A stretch of 43,621 nucleotides of DNA from a virus. Positions 7,522-16,326 of this stretch are shown here, in pieces. Numbering within the stretch: position 1 is the stretch's first letter; every line of letters begins with the position of its first letter. The notes beneath the pieces are model-generated. The model was not told the origin of the DNA. It saw only the letters and a list, made by a program, of their open reading frames with translations, and did not search any database. The stretch covers positions 1 through 43,621 of the IMG/VR virus record IMGVR_UViG_3300049432_000131; one strand, written 5' to 3'. Both the position numbers and the translations under genes were made by a program.

Positions 7522-9714
7522 ATGGCAGCACTATTTGACAATGCCACAACCGCTCAGTTCGGAGACGGGTTAGGCTCTCAAAACAATCTTTCTTTCTCCC
7601 ATACGACTGCTGGGTCCGACCGCATTCTGCTTGTTGGGGTAGTTCACTCAGGAGCAAACTCGGTTACTATCACCAGCATTACCTATGGTGGGCAGTCCAT
7701 GACTGCTGTTCAGGCCAAGTCTGACATTACAACCTCGTTTCATCTCCAGACCTTTTACTTGGTCAATCCCCCGCTCGGGTCAAATACGCTTGCCATCAAC
7801 TTCAGCGCCAGTATTTCGCTGATCATTGCCGCAGCCGTTTCCCTAAAGGATGCCAACCAGGCAGCTCCAAACACCAGCAACGGGGGCATCGGCACCTCTC
7901 TCTCCCCCTCAACAACGCTTACTCCTGGTTCAGGCGACACCATGATGGTCGACTTTGTGGGTCTAGCAAACGCCACCTCAACCATAGCTGTGGGAGCGAA
8001 CCAGACCGAAAGGGTGAACGCACTAAACTCGGCCGTCGCTCGTCGGCTGGGAGCCAGTACAGAGCCTCTTGTCTCAGGAACCGGAACAATGAGTTGGACG
8101 ATCTCGGGATCGACAAACCGATCTTGGGGTATTCATGCGATGGCGATCGCCCCTGTTGGTGGCGGCGCAACAAACGTCACGACGACTCCAGGAGCCCAGA
8201 CCGTGACCAGCTCGCAACCCAGCCCTACGGTCTCCACCGAGCGCCAACCAACCGTCACGCCCGCCGCCCAGACGGTTACCTCCTCTCAACCGTCCCCTAC
8301 GGCCACGGGACAGCGAGCAGCGACCGTGACACCCGCCGCCCAAGATGTCACCGCTTCCCAACCCGAGGAGACCGTTGCGGTCGGCGTTACGTCCGCTCCC
8401 GGTGCGCAAGAGGCAACCGCCTCCCAACCCGCCCCCACGGTCTCGACGACCCGCAACGTGACCCAAGCGCCCGCCTCCCAAGACGTCGCGTCCTCTCAAC
8501 CTCCTCCTACGGTCTCCGCGCAGCAGCAGGCAACCATGACGCCAAGCGTCCAGACGGTGACCTCGTCGCAGCCCAGTCCCACCGTCACGGCCGGCCGCGA
8601 CGCCACCATTGCGGCTCAGCCCCAGGCCACGACGGCAGACCAGCCATCACCCACCGTCCAGGCGGATCGCAGCGCCACGGCCACTCCGGCGGCTCAGACG
8701 GTGACGTCCTCGCAGCCCGAGGAGACGGTACAGACCGAGCGCAGCACAACCGCTACCCCGAGCGTCCAGACGATAACGGGCACCCAGGAAGCGCCAAGCG
8801 TCAGCGCTCAGCGCCAGGCAACCGCTACCCCGAGCGCTCAGGAGGTGACCGCCACGCAACCGGAAGAGGCCGTGTCGATCAGCGACCAGGCAAGTCCAGC
8901 ATCCCAAGACGTGGCCAGCTCACAGCCATCTCCTTCCGTCTCGACCCAGCGTCAACCCACCGTCACGCCGTCAGAGCAGACAGCGAGCGCCTCACAACCT
9001 ACCCCCAGTGTTTCTACCGGAACCGACGCCACCGTGACCCCTGGAGCGCAGGCGGGGAGTGCCTCGCAGCCGGCACCGACCGTCAGCGCGGAACAGAACG
9101 TCACGGTGGCACCTTCCCCCCAAGTCGCCGCCACGTCTCAACCCGAGGAATCGGTGGCGACGACGCAGAACGCCGCGCCAACCCCAGGCGTCCAGACCGT
9201 CACCAGCTCGCAGCCGAGCCCAACGGTTCAAGGACAGCGCGACGCGACCCCAACGCCAGGCAGCCAGGACGGAGTAACCTCGCAGCCAGCAGCAACACCG
9301 AGCGCTCAGCGCCAGGCGACAACGACCCCAGACGCACAGGATCTCACCGCCATGGCGCCCGAGGAGACCGCCACGGGCGAAGCCGGTGCCCTCGTCACGC
9401 CGCAGGCCCAACAGGTCACCGCTTCCCAACCCGAGGAATCGGTGTCCGGGGAGGCAAGGATCAGCCCCGTTGCCCAGGTGGTGACGCCCACTCAGCCAAC
9501 GCCCATCGTCCACGCCGATGCGGTGGTAACACCGGAAGAGCAGGACCTAACGACCTCCCAGCCAGAACCCACCGTCCGCTTTGAGGCAGGGCTCTACACG
9601 CGAGGCGTCGGCCGCTTCAACCGACTGGCCAACGGCCACGGCCGCGCAGGCGGGAGCGGGACGCGAGCAGCGGCGGCGTTTGCCCGCCAGGTTCCCCGCT
9701 ACAACCGGGGATAA
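7522..9714 (+). CDS. Repeat-rich fibre/adhesin-like virion protein
   Basis: A 730-residue protein. Residues 1 to about 212 form a beta-rich globular domain (LLVGVVHSGANSVTITSITYGGQSM...GIHAMAIAPVG) of the type seen in adhesins. Residues about 215-690 hold about 20 tandem units of 22-24 residues with consensus T-x-TP-x-x-Q-x-VTSSQP-x-PTV-x-x-x-R-x-A. The last 35 residues are Arg/Gly-rich and basic. The repeat array is probably an extended shaft rich in Ser, Thr, Pro and Gln. The gene lies in the head module, before the connector genes, so a head fibre or decoration is as likely as a tail fibre. The repeats are well diverged at DNA level. Confidence 0.65.
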   Translation: MAALFDNATTAQFGDGLGSQNNLSFSHTTAGSDRILLVGVVHSGANSVTITSITYGGQSMTAVQAKSDITTSFHLQTFYLVNPPLGSNTLAINFSASISLIIAAAVSLKDANQAAPNTSNGGIGTSLSPSTTLTPGSGDTMMVDFVGLANATSTIAVGANQTERVNALNSAVARRLGASTEPLVSGTGTMSWTISGSTNRSWGIHAMAIAPVGGGATNVTTTPGAQTVTSSQPSPTVSTERQPTVTPAAQTVTSSQPSPTATGQRAATVTPAAQDVTASQPEETVAVGVTSAPGAQEATASQPAPTVSTTRNVTQAPASQDVASSQPPPTVSAQQQATMTPSVQTVTSSQPSPTVTAGRDATIAAQPQATTADQPSPTVQADRSATATPAAQTVTSSQPEETVQTERSTTATPSVQTITGTQEAPSVSAQRQATATPSAQEVTATQPEEAVSISDQASPASQDVASSQPSPSVSTQRQPTVTPSEQTASASQPTPSVSTGTDATVTPGAQAGSASQPAPTVSAEQNVTVAPSPQVAATSQPEESVATTQNAAPTPGVQTVTSSQPSPTVQGQRDATPTPGSQDGVTSQPAATPSAQRQATTTPDAQDLTAMAPEETATGEAGALVTPQAQQVTASQPEESVSGEARISPVAQVVTPTQPTPIVHADAVVTPEEQDLTTSQPEPTVRFEAGLYTRGVGRFNRLANGHGRAGGSGTRAAAAFARQVPRYNRG
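8174..9590 (+). repeat. About 20 tandem 66-72 bp coding repeats
   Basis: In-frame repeats encode the 22-24 residue unit (TPxxQxVTSSQPxPTV). Units are clearly homologous in protein but vary at third positions, and several units share longer identical stretches. This pattern suggests old expansion with selection on the protein. Confidence 0.85.
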
Positions 9715-9739
9715 CCGTGCGCGGGGACGTTCCTACAAT
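9710..9739 (+). promoter_or_regulatory. Late promoter for connector genes (GATAAC type)
   Basis: GATAAC (9710-9715) overlaps the fibre stop codon. After 18 nt comes TACAAT (9734-9739). The start codon follows 29 nt after the -10. Confidence 0.75.
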
Positions 9740-9768
9740 GGGGTAGGCGCATCCTGCGCCCGTTTCCT

Positions 9769-10302
9769 ATGCCGTACATCAGCAAGACCGACGTCAGTAA
9801 CCACCTCAACATCACCGCCCTCAGCTCCGCCGCCGAAGCCACCCTCGACGTGATCATCGCCGGTGTCGAAGCCGCCGCCGACACCTTCTGCAACCGCACC
9901 TTTGGCGCCACGGCTCTGCAGACCGAACTCTTCGACGGCAACAGCGACATCTTCTTCCCCCGCAAGATGCCGGTGAGCTCGATTACCTCGGTCAAGATCG
10001 ACGGCGACCTCGTGGCCGCTGACGACATCTACAACTACGGCCACTACATCCGGCTTGGCTACCGCGCCGCCCCCGGTAACCGCATCGTCGAGATCACGTA
10101 CACCCCCACAGAGACCCTCCCAAACGACGTCAAGCTCGCCCTCATCCAGTGGGCTGGCCAGCTCTTCAAAGCGGCCGAGGACGGCGGCAAGGTCACCGAG
10201 CGTGTCCGCGTCGGCGAGGTCGAGCTGTGGTTCAAGACCCAGGACGGGATGCCCAAATTCGTCGAGCAGGTGTTGGCGCGGTACCGCGTCTACCCGCTCT
10301 AA
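9769..10302 (+). CDS. Head-tail connector protein (gp6-like)
   Basis: A 177-residue protein. The N-terminus (YISKTDVSNHLNITALSSAAEATLDVIIAGVEAAADTFCNRTF) matches the helical phage gp6-like connector family that forms a ring under the portal. The C-terminal part has the usual V.L.LIQWAGQLFK helix. It opens a block of small head-tail joining genes in the canonical siphovirus order. Confidence 0.8.
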   Translation: MPYISKTDVSNHLNITALSSAAEATLDVIIAGVEAAADTFCNRTFGATALQTELFDGNSDIFFPRKMPVSSITSVKIDGDLVAADDIYNYGHYIRLGYRAAPGNRIVEITYTPTETLPNDVKLALIQWAGQLFKAAEDGGKVTERVRVGEVELWFKTQDGMPKFVEQVLARYRVYPL

Positions 10303-10305
10303 CCT

Positions 10306-10623
10306 ATGACACTTCCACTCATCACCGATACCGTCAGCGTCTACCGCCTGACCCGCACCGTCAACAAGGAGGCCTACGGCGCCAGTCCGGTCATCACCGG
10401 CCTCGATTGCCAGATCGTCCCCGCCGGCACCGAAGTCCTGGCCATCTACGGCGGCAACCCCAGCTACTCCCTCTTCGAGATCTACTTCGACGAGAACGTG
10501 ACCCTCAAGAACGGGGACAAGCTCGTCTCCGGTGCCACCGCCTACGTCGTGCGCGACGTGCCGATGCGGGTCGAGAACCGGCTCCTCTCCTACACCAAAG
10601 TCGTCGCGGAGGTGGTCACATGA
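10306..10623 (+). CDS. Head closure/stopper-like protein
   Basis: A 105-residue, beta-rich protein (TVSVYRLTRTVNKEAYGASPVITGLDCQIVPAG..., GDKLVSGATAYVVRDVP). Size and position between gp6-like and gp10-like genes fit the head-tail adaptor that stops DNA leakage. The stop overlaps the next ATG (ATGA). Confidence 0.65.
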   Translation: MTLPLITDTVSVYRLTRTVNKEAYGASPVITGLDCQIVPAGTEVLAIYGGNPSYSLFEIYFDENVTLKNGDKLVSGATAYVVRDVPMRVENRLLSYTKVVAEVVT

Positions 10624-11099
10624 GCTACCGCCTGACCGCCGACGTGATCGGAGCCGACGAGCTACGGCGTGCCTTCCAACAGGCGCCCAAGCTCACCCTG
10701 CGGGAGCTCTCTCGCGCAATCGGATCCACCGCGGCGTCGATCCAGGGGAAGGCCAAGCAGTACGCGCCGGTCGACCAGGGCATCCTGCGGGCGTCCATCC
10801 ACACCGAAGGACCGCACCAGCGCGGCAACGACGTCGAGGCCAAGGTGGGCACCAACGTCAAGTACGCCCCCCACCAGGAGTACGGCACCGGGATCTACGG
10901 TCCCAAGAAGCGCAAGATCGTCCCGATCAAAGGGAAGTTTCTCGTCTTCAAGGTGGGCGCAGAGACCGTCTTCGCCCGCTCGATCAAGGGCGTCCGTCCG
11001 AAGCTCTATTTCAAACGCGGTATCGACGAGAGCCAGCCCCACTTTGCGTCCTCGATGCGGGATGCACTGACGGCGATCGTGAAAGGACTCGCCGCCTGA
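10620..11099 (+). CDS. HK97 gp10-like head-tail joining / minor tail protein
   Basis: A 159-residue protein with family features: GADELRRAFQQAPKLTLRELSRAIGSTAASIQGKAKQYAPVDQGILRASI, then VGTNVKYAPHQEYGT. ATG 10620 overlaps the previous stop by 4 nt, which fixes the start. It is placed where tail-completion proteins are normally encoded. Confidence 0.8.
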   Translation: MSYRLTADVIGADELRRAFQQAPKLTLRELSRAIGSTAASIQGKAKQYAPVDQGILRASIHTEGPHQRGNDVEAKVGTNVKYAPHQEYGTGIYGPKKRKIVPIKGKFLVFKVGAETVFARSIKGVRPKLYFKRGIDESQPHFASSMRDALTAIVKGLAA

Positions 11100-11103
11100 A
11101 CCT

Positions 11104-11505
11104 ATGGGTTACGTCTCAATCGCCAATAAGCTTGTTGCCCTCCTCGAAGAGATCACCGATTTCTCCGTGGTCTACGACCACGACGTTCCCCAACTGGCAG
11201 GGTTCCCCGCCGCCACCGTCCAGGCAGCCTCCCACCAAAACACCTTCCACGACACGGCAGCCAACAGCCGCACCTACACCTTCTTGATCCGCCTCTTCTA
11301 CCGGCTCGACGTCGACCAGGACGCCGAGACGATCCTGCGCGACCTCGCCGACCAGGTGATCGCCAAGCTGGAGCAAAACGTCACCGTCGCCGGTGTCTGG
11401 GAGATCGCCCAGCCCACGAGCGGGGTGTTCGTCAAGGACAAGCGGGAAGTCGACGTCCAGATCGTCGAGCTGAGTGTGGCGATCCGCTCCCGCGTTCTGC
11501 GTTAG
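11104..11505 (+). CDS. Tail terminator-like protein
   Basis: A 133-residue protein with an N-terminal helix (IANKLVALLEEI), a central RTYTFLIRLFYRLDVDQDAETILRDLADQVIAKLEQN and C-terminal VDVQIVELSVAIRSRV. This matches phage tail terminators that cap the tube at the head-proximal end. It lies directly before the tail tube gene, as expected. Confidence 0.7.
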   Translation: MGYVSIANKLVALLEEITDFSVVYDHDVPQLAGFPAATVQAASHQNTFHDTAANSRTYTFLIRLFYRLDVDQDAETILRDLADQVIAKLEQNVTVAGVWEIAQPTSGVFVKDKREVDVQIVELSVAIRSRVLR

Positions 11506-11512
11506 GGACATG

Positions 11513-11542
11513 GATAACCGCTCTATTTGACATAACTACAAT
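11513..11542 (+). promoter_or_regulatory. Late promoter for tail genes (GATAAC type, with embedded TTGACA)
   Basis: GATAAC (11513-11518), 18 nt, TACAAT (11537-11542). The spacer also contains TTGACATAAC, the -35 text of the early promoters, but at a spacing unsuitable for this -10. The next ATG (11550) is 7 nt after the -10, so the transcript should be leaderless. Confidence 0.7.
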
Positions 11543-11549
11543 GAGGGTG

Positions 11550-11729
11550 ATGGCTACTTATCGCTACCGCTACACGGGGAAAGACCCCGTTCATATGCCG
11601 ACCATCGGCGCGTCCGTCAAGCACGGCGACGAGGTCGAGAGTGAGCACGCAATCCACCACCCCGACTTCGAGCGCGTCCAGGACGAGCCGAAAGAGGAGA
11701 AGGAGGACACGGCGAAGAAGCACCGCTAA
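11550..11729 (+). CDS. Small charged protein of the tail region
   Basis: A 59-residue protein: MATYRYRYTGKDPVHMPTIG, then a C-terminal acidic/basic tail ending KKHR. ATG 11550 is preferred because the in-frame ATG at 11541 lies inside the -10 box. Similar tiny genes lie between tail terminator and tail tube in many siphoviruses. Function is unknown. Confidence 0.6.
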   Translation: MATYRYRYTGKDPVHMPTIGASVKHGDEVESEHAIHHPDFERVQDEPKEEKEDTAKKHR

Positions 11730-11735
11730 TCGTTT

Positions 11736-12695
11736 ATGTCAGCAGGCGTTTTATCAGCAATCAGTTTTGGTCTCGAATCGACCTGGGGCACCCCCGTCGT
11801 TCCCAATAAGTCGATCGCGATTCGTCCCGGCGACGGTATCCAGACCGACACCGATCTGCAGCTCGTCTCCTCCATCAAGGCCCAGCTCGCCAGGAATGCC
11901 AGTTCCTTCAAAGGAGCCCAAACGCACGAGGGCGAATACGAGCTCGACTTCATCCCCGGCGTCGCCGGTTACCTGATCAGAAGTGCCCTCGGTTCCGTCT
12001 CCTCAGCCGCCAAGATCGCCCCCAACGCCGCCGTCTACGACCACACCTTCTCCGAAGCCGAGACCAAACCCTCCCTCACCGTTGAACAGGCGGTCGGCGA
12101 CATCGTCCGACGCTACGCCGGGGTCATCGTCAACTCCCTCAAGTTCTCCGTCTCCCCTGGGGAAGCCCTCGCCCTCACCGCGGGGATGAAGGCCAAGAGT
12201 TCGGCCTCCGCATCCAAGATCACCCCAACCTACGAAACGATCCGACCCTTCAACTTCGCCGACCTGGGCGCGGCAGGAGTGTCGATCGGCGGCCAGGCCT
12301 ACACCCCTCGCGCCCTCGAGGTGACCTACAACAACAACCACGAGCTGCTCCACACCCTCGGAAGCAACGATCCGTCCCATAACTACGCCAAGGGCTCAGA
12401 GGTGACCGGCTCGTTCGAGCTCTACCTCGACGCCACCAGCGCCGCCGAGTACGCCGACTACCTGAGCAAGACCGACAACGCCCTCGTGATCACCTTCACC
12501 GGCGATGCCATCGGCTCCAGCAGCAACTACGGTCTGCAGATCAGCATTCCCAAGGCGTCCTACAACGCCGCCACCTTCCCCGTCACCGACGAATACAACA
12601 TGCTCTCGGTCGAGTTCGACGGCATCTACGACACCGCGACCAGCAAGCTCTTGACCATCGTCTTGACCAACCTGCTCACAACCTACGCTAGCTAA
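11736..12695 (+). CDS. Major tail tube protein
   Basis: A 319-residue protein with tube-protein features: N-terminal SFGLESTWGTPVVPNKSIAIRP, central HDHTF-like strands (YDHTFSEAETKPSLTVEQ), and a C-terminal LSVEFDGIYD...SKLLTIVLTN. It follows the tail terminator and directly precedes the frameshifted tail chaperone pair. The last base is shared with the next ATG (TAATG). Confidence 0.85.
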   Translation: MSAGVLSAISFGLESTWGTPVVPNKSIAIRPGDGIQTDTDLQLVSSIKAQLARNASSFKGAQTHEGEYELDFIPGVAGYLIRSALGSVSSAAKIAPNAAVYDHTFSEAETKPSLTVEQAVGDIVRRYAGVIVNSLKFSVSPGEALALTAGMKAKSSASASKITPTYETIRPFNFADLGAAGVSIGGQAYTPRALEVTYNNNHELLHTLGSNDPSHNYAKGSEVTGSFELYLDATSAAEYADYLSKTDNALVITFTGDAIGSSSNYGLQISIPKASYNAATFPVTDEYNMLSVEFDGIYDTATSKLLTIVLTNLLTTYAS

Positions 12696-13042
12696 TGGAC
12701 AACATCACCCTCACCACGCCTAGCGGCTGGAAAGCCGTCATCAAGCCCTTCATGACGTTCGGCGACAAACGCGCCCTGGAGCGTGTCTTTGCCGAGGGGA
12801 TGACCCTCGATTCCAAGGGAGATCCCCATGCCTCAGGCAAGTCCGTCTACGACGCCCAGGACAAGGCCGTTTCGATGATGGTCAAAGAACTGGTCGCGCC
12901 CGATGGCGGTAATCCGATCGTCAACCCTGAAATGATTCTTGCCAAGATCATGGCCATGCCCGAAGAGGACGGCCGGATGATCTACGACAAGGTCAACGAG
13001 CTCACCAACCCCACGCCGCAAGGCGAAAAAAGGGGGAGCTAG
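12695..13042 (+). CDS. Tail assembly chaperone, short form
   Basis: A 115-residue protein between the tube and tape measure genes, the fixed location of the gpG-type chaperone. Pattern: MDNITLTTPSGWKAVIKPFMTFGDKRALERVF... . It ends shortly after the run GCGAAAAAAGGGGGA, which allows a -1 shift to give the long form. Confidence 0.75.
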   Translation: MDNITLTTPSGWKAVIKPFMTFGDKRALERVFAEGMTLDSKGDPHASGKSVYDAQDKAVSMMVKELVAPDGGNPIVNPEMILAKIMAMPEEDGRMIYDKVNELTNPTPQGEKRGS

Positions 13043-13257
13043 AACTCGCCCTCTTCGCCCTCTACCGCAACGGCGGCACCGTCCCCGACGAGTACCTCAC
13101 CGCCTACCTCTGCGACCAACTCAACCTCACCTACACCGACCTGATGGCCCAACCCGATTGGTGGGTCAGGCAGATGCAAACCATCCACCGCCAGAAGGCG
13201 CGTGCCCACGCCGCCGCCCAGCAGGAACAGCAGCGCAAGATCGCCAAGAAGCGCTAA
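12695..13257 (+). CDS. Tail assembly chaperone, long form by -1 frameshift
   Basis: The zero frame reads GAA AAA AGG GGG AGC TAG (13025-13042). A slip of one base back on the A6G5 run (13026-13036) continues as KGELELALFALYRNGG...DLMAQPDWWVRQMQTIHRQKARAHAAAQQ, ending TAA 13257. The extension has no start codon of its own and good coding character. This matches the gpG/gpGT arrangement, in which both products load the tape measure. The slip mechanism (ribosomal or transcriptional) cannot be told from sequence. Confidence 0.8.
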
Positions 13258-13259
13258 CA

Positions 13260-13289
13260 GATAACCGGAAGCCGCCAGATCGCTAAGAT
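13260..13289 (+). promoter_or_regulatory. Late promoter for tape measure gene (GATAAC type)
   Basis: GATAAC (13260-13265), 18 nt, TAAGAT (13284-13289). The 35-nt leader holds a small hairpin CCCGC-CTC-GCGGG. Confidence 0.7.
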
Positions 13290-13324
13290 GGGAGTGAAGG
13301 CCCGCCTCGCGGGTTCCTCCCTTT

Positions 13325-15493
13325 ATGGCAGACGAACGCACCCTAGAAGTCGTCCTCCGGGCACGAGACGAAGCATCCAAGACGATCAACCAAGTTGCCC
13401 ACGCCTCAGACGGCCTGTCGGAGTCGTTCAAACGCAACCTCAAAGAAGCCGGTCTCTTCGCCGGTGGTGTCCTCGGCTCCCTCGGTCTTCTCACCCAAGC
13501 CGCCGTCGCCAACGCCGCCTCCTACGAGCAGAACCGCATCGCCTTCGAGTCGATGCTCGGCTCGGCAGACAAGGCCCGCGTCCTCCTCAAGCAGGTCTCC
13601 GACTTCGCCCAGAAGACGCCGTTTGAGCTGCCCCAGGTCGTCCAGGGCTCACGCCAGCTCCTGGCCTACGGCATCGAAGCCAAGAACATCATCCCCACCT
13701 TCAAGATGCTGGGCGACATCTCCGCAGGCGTCGGCACCGACAAGCTCCCCCAACTGATCGTCGCCTTCGGTCAGGTCCGCGCCGCCACCAAGCTCACCGG
13801 CATGGAGCTGAGGCAGTTCTCGGAGGCGGGCGTTCCGTTACTCGACGCCCTCGTCAAGAACGCCAACAAGGCGGGCGGGATGCTCGTGACGGTCGGGGGC
13901 GGGGCAAAGAAGGCCAAGGTCGACGTCAAGGAGATGAACGACCAACTGGGGATCGCCAGGCAGAAGCTCAAGGAGGCAACGGACGCGGGGAAGGCCAAAG
14001 AGTCGACGCTGATGACGCTGCGCAACAAGATCGAGAACTACGAGGGCAAGCTCTCCTCTGCCTCCACCGCCCAGCAGACCTTCACCAAGCGGGTCAAGGT
14101 CACCAAGCAGCAGATGATGGAGATGATCTCGGAGGGGAAGGTCAGCGCCGAACAGGTGGAGCAGGCCCTCTCCGGCATGACCACCAAGGGCGGGCTCTTC
14201 TTCGAGGGGATGGAGCGACAGTCCAAGACCTTCAACGGCGTCATGTCCAACGTCCGGGACAACTTCGGCAAGTTCGTGCGGGAGATCGTCGGCATCTCCG
14301 ATCAGGGCGACATCCGCGAAGGGTCGCTCTTTGCCTCCCTCAAGGTGGGCGCAGAGGGGCTCCTCCGGGCACTGGAGGAACTGCGACCCAAGGCCACCGC
14401 CGCCGTCAACGCGTTTATTTCCAACAAGAGCGCCGTGATTGCCCTGGCAGGCGCCCTGGGCGGGATGCTCGTCTTGGCGATCGGCGCCTTCGTCGCCGCC
14501 TTCGGTCCCGCCATCGCGATCATGACCGCCGTCGCCGCAGCGGGAGCCGGCGTCGCCTATGCCCTCACCCGCATCGACGACATCGCCCGGACCCTCGTGC
14601 CCCAACTCGCCGCCGCCACCGCCGCCGTCTTCGTCCTCAACGGCGGGTTCGTCGGGCTCTTCGCGACCATCGCCGCCAACCCTCTCGGTGCCCTCGCGAT
14701 TGCCGTCCTCGCCGTCGCGTCGGGTGTGGTCTACCTGGCCACGCAGACGGATCTGCTCAAGACCAAAGAGGACTTCCTGAGACAGGCCCAGGACAACGTC
14801 AAGACCGCCCAGGATCAACTGAAGATCTCCACCGACCAACTGGCCGGGGCGCGGGAGAACCTCAAGGACGTCGAGCTGCGGCTAGAGGGCGCCAACCTGG
14901 CGATGATCCGGGCGCAGCGGAACGTGATCGACGTCCAGCGCCGCTACGGCGAGAGCTCGTTCGAGGCCAAGGAAGCACGCCACCAACTGGAGCAGGCCGA
15001 ACGGGAGGCCGAGAAGGCGATCACCGCCGGGAAAGACGCCCTCGTCCAGGCCGATACCGCCCAGCAGAACTTCATCGCCAACTCGAAGAAGCTCAAAGAG
15101 GCCGACGACAAGGTGGTGGAGACGCGCAACATCCACAAGACCTCGTGGGAGCAGATCCGCGATTCGATTGGCGGTGCCATCGGCAAGCTGATGGAGTGGA
15201 ACGACGCCGCGATGCGCTTCGGCATCGGCGTCGGTGGCCCGAGCGGGATCAAGCTCCCCAAGTTCGCCGATGGTGGCTGGGTGCCCCAGACCGGACCCGC
15301 GATCGTCCACGCCGGGGAGTTCGTGCTCTCCCGCGACATGCTGCGTGGCCGCGATCCGATCCCGTCGAACGTCGTCGAGCGCAACCAGACCAACTCGGTG
15401 CAGATCGGCCCGGTCTACGTCCGCAACGAATCCGACATCCAGAGTCTTTCCCAGCGCCTTGATTACATGCTGAGAACGTCGGGAAGCCTATGA
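13325..15493 (+). CDS. Tail tape measure protein
   Basis: A 722-residue protein. The N-terminus (LEVVLRARDEASKTINQV) and FESMLGSADKARVLLKQVSDFAQKTPFELPQVVQGSRQLLAYG are typical tape measure motifs. Hydrophobic segments lie at about 375-410 and 430-465, followed by a long coiled coil (about 480-600) and a C-terminal FADGGWVPQTGPAIVHAGEFVLSRDML motif. It sets tail length and enters the host membrane on injection. At about 0.15 nm per residue the tail would be near 110 nm (family rule, not measured). No peptidase or lysozyme domain is visible. Confidence 0.92.
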   Translation: MADERTLEVVLRARDEASKTINQVAHASDGLSESFKRNLKEAGLFAGGVLGSLGLLTQAAVANAASYEQNRIAFESMLGSADKARVLLKQVSDFAQKTPFELPQVVQGSRQLLAYGIEAKNIIPTFKMLGDISAGVGTDKLPQLIVAFGQVRAATKLTGMELRQFSEAGVPLLDALVKNANKAGGMLVTVGGGAKKAKVDVKEMNDQLGIARQKLKEATDAGKAKESTLMTLRNKIENYEGKLSSASTAQQTFTKRVKVTKQQMMEMISEGKVSAEQVEQALSGMTTKGGLFFEGMERQSKTFNGVMSNVRDNFGKFVREIVGISDQGDIREGSLFASLKVGAEGLLRALEELRPKATAAVNAFISNKSAVIALAGALGGMLVLAIGAFVAAFGPAIAIMTAVAAAGAGVAYALTRIDDIARTLVPQLAAATAAVFVLNGGFVGLFATIAANPLGALAIAVLAVASGVVYLATQTDLLKTKEDFLRQAQDNVKTAQDQLKISTDQLAGARENLKDVELRLEGANLAMIRAQRNVIDVQRRYGESSFEAKEARHQLEQAEREAEKAITAGKDALVQADTAQQNFIANSKKLKEADDKVVETRNIHKTSWEQIRDSIGGAIGKLMEWNDAAMRFGIGVGGPSGIKLPKFADGGWVPQTGPAIVHAGEFVLSRDMLRGRDPIPSNVVERNQTNSVQIGPVYVRNESDIQSLSQRLDYMLRTSGSL

Positions 15494-16320
15494 TCACGTC
15501 CATCGTTATCGGTTCGATTACCCTCTCCGGCACCGGCAGCTACGTGCTGAACGGGGTGCGTGGGCTGGAGCTGCCACCGATCCGCCTGGCCTCCTACGAC
15601 CTGGCCGGTGCGGACTTCGGGCGCTTCGTCTCCTCCTTCTTTGGCCGGCGCCGCTTCGCCCTGGAGGGCGTGGTGATCGGCGAGGACGCCACCGACTTCA
15701 TCGCCAAGCGCAACGCCCTGATCGTCGCCGTGGGTGGGAGTGGCGGCGAGCAAATCATCACGATCACGACCAGCGACGGCCGGGTGCTGCGGATCGTCGC
15801 CGCGCTGGCGATGTTCGACTTTCCGCCTCAGGCGGGCATCCCCGCCGCCGCGATGTTCCGCGCCGAATTTGAAGCAGCCGTCCCGTTTCTCGAGTCCGCC
15901 AATGCCGTCGCCTACAGCCTGACCCTGCCCACAGGCGGTGGGGGCAAGGTGCCGCCCGACACGATGCCGATGGCTCTCGCCTTTGGCCAGGGCGGTTCGG
16001 CCTTCGTCACCAACGCGGGCAACGCACCGGCCTTGCCGACCGTGCGGATCGCCGGTCCCGTGACCAACCCCGCGCTGCGCAACAACGCCACCAACCAGGA
16101 GCTTTCCTTCGACATCGTCTTGGTCACCGGGGAGTCCCTCGACGTCGACTTCCGGCAGAAGACGGTCACCGACCACTCGGGGCGCAACCGCTTCGATACG
16201 AAGGGAGGTGACTGGTGGAGCCTGGCGCCCGGTGTGTCCGAGATCCGCTTCGTGGCGGACTCGACCGACCCGGCCGCGCTTGTAACCCTGACTGTGAGGG
16301 ATACATACCTGGGCACCTAA
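15490..16320 (+). CDS. Distal tail protein (Dit-like)
   Basis: A 276-residue protein starting in the ATGA overlap with the tape measure stop. The N-terminal LELPPIRLASYDLAGADFGRFVSSFFGRRRFALEGVVIGED and the two-domain beta organisation fit Dit-type proteins, which form the hexameric hub at the tail tip. Position after the tape measure is canonical. Confidence 0.75.
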   Translation: MITSIVIGSITLSGTGSYVLNGVRGLELPPIRLASYDLAGADFGRFVSSFFGRRRFALEGVVIGEDATDFIAKRNALIVAVGGSGGEQIITITTSDGRVLRIVAALAMFDFPPQAGIPAAAMFRAEFEAAVPFLESANAVAYSLTLPTGGGGKVPPDTMPMALAFGQGGSAFVTNAGNAPALPTVRIAGPVTNPALRNNATNQELSFDIVLVTGESLDVDFRQKTVTDHSGRNRFDTKGGDWWSLAPGVSEIRFVADSTDPAALVTLTVRDTYLGT

Positions 16321-16326
16321 GCGTCT

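Noticed and set aside
8094-9584. 496-codon plus-strand frame inside the fibre gene
   Set aside because: Out-of-frame reading of the tandem coding repeats; very high His/Arg/Pro content and no start signal.
8174-9590. Possible CRISPR array because of regular repeats
   Set aside because: Repeats are in-frame, 66-72 bp, diverged and without spacers; they encode protein units.
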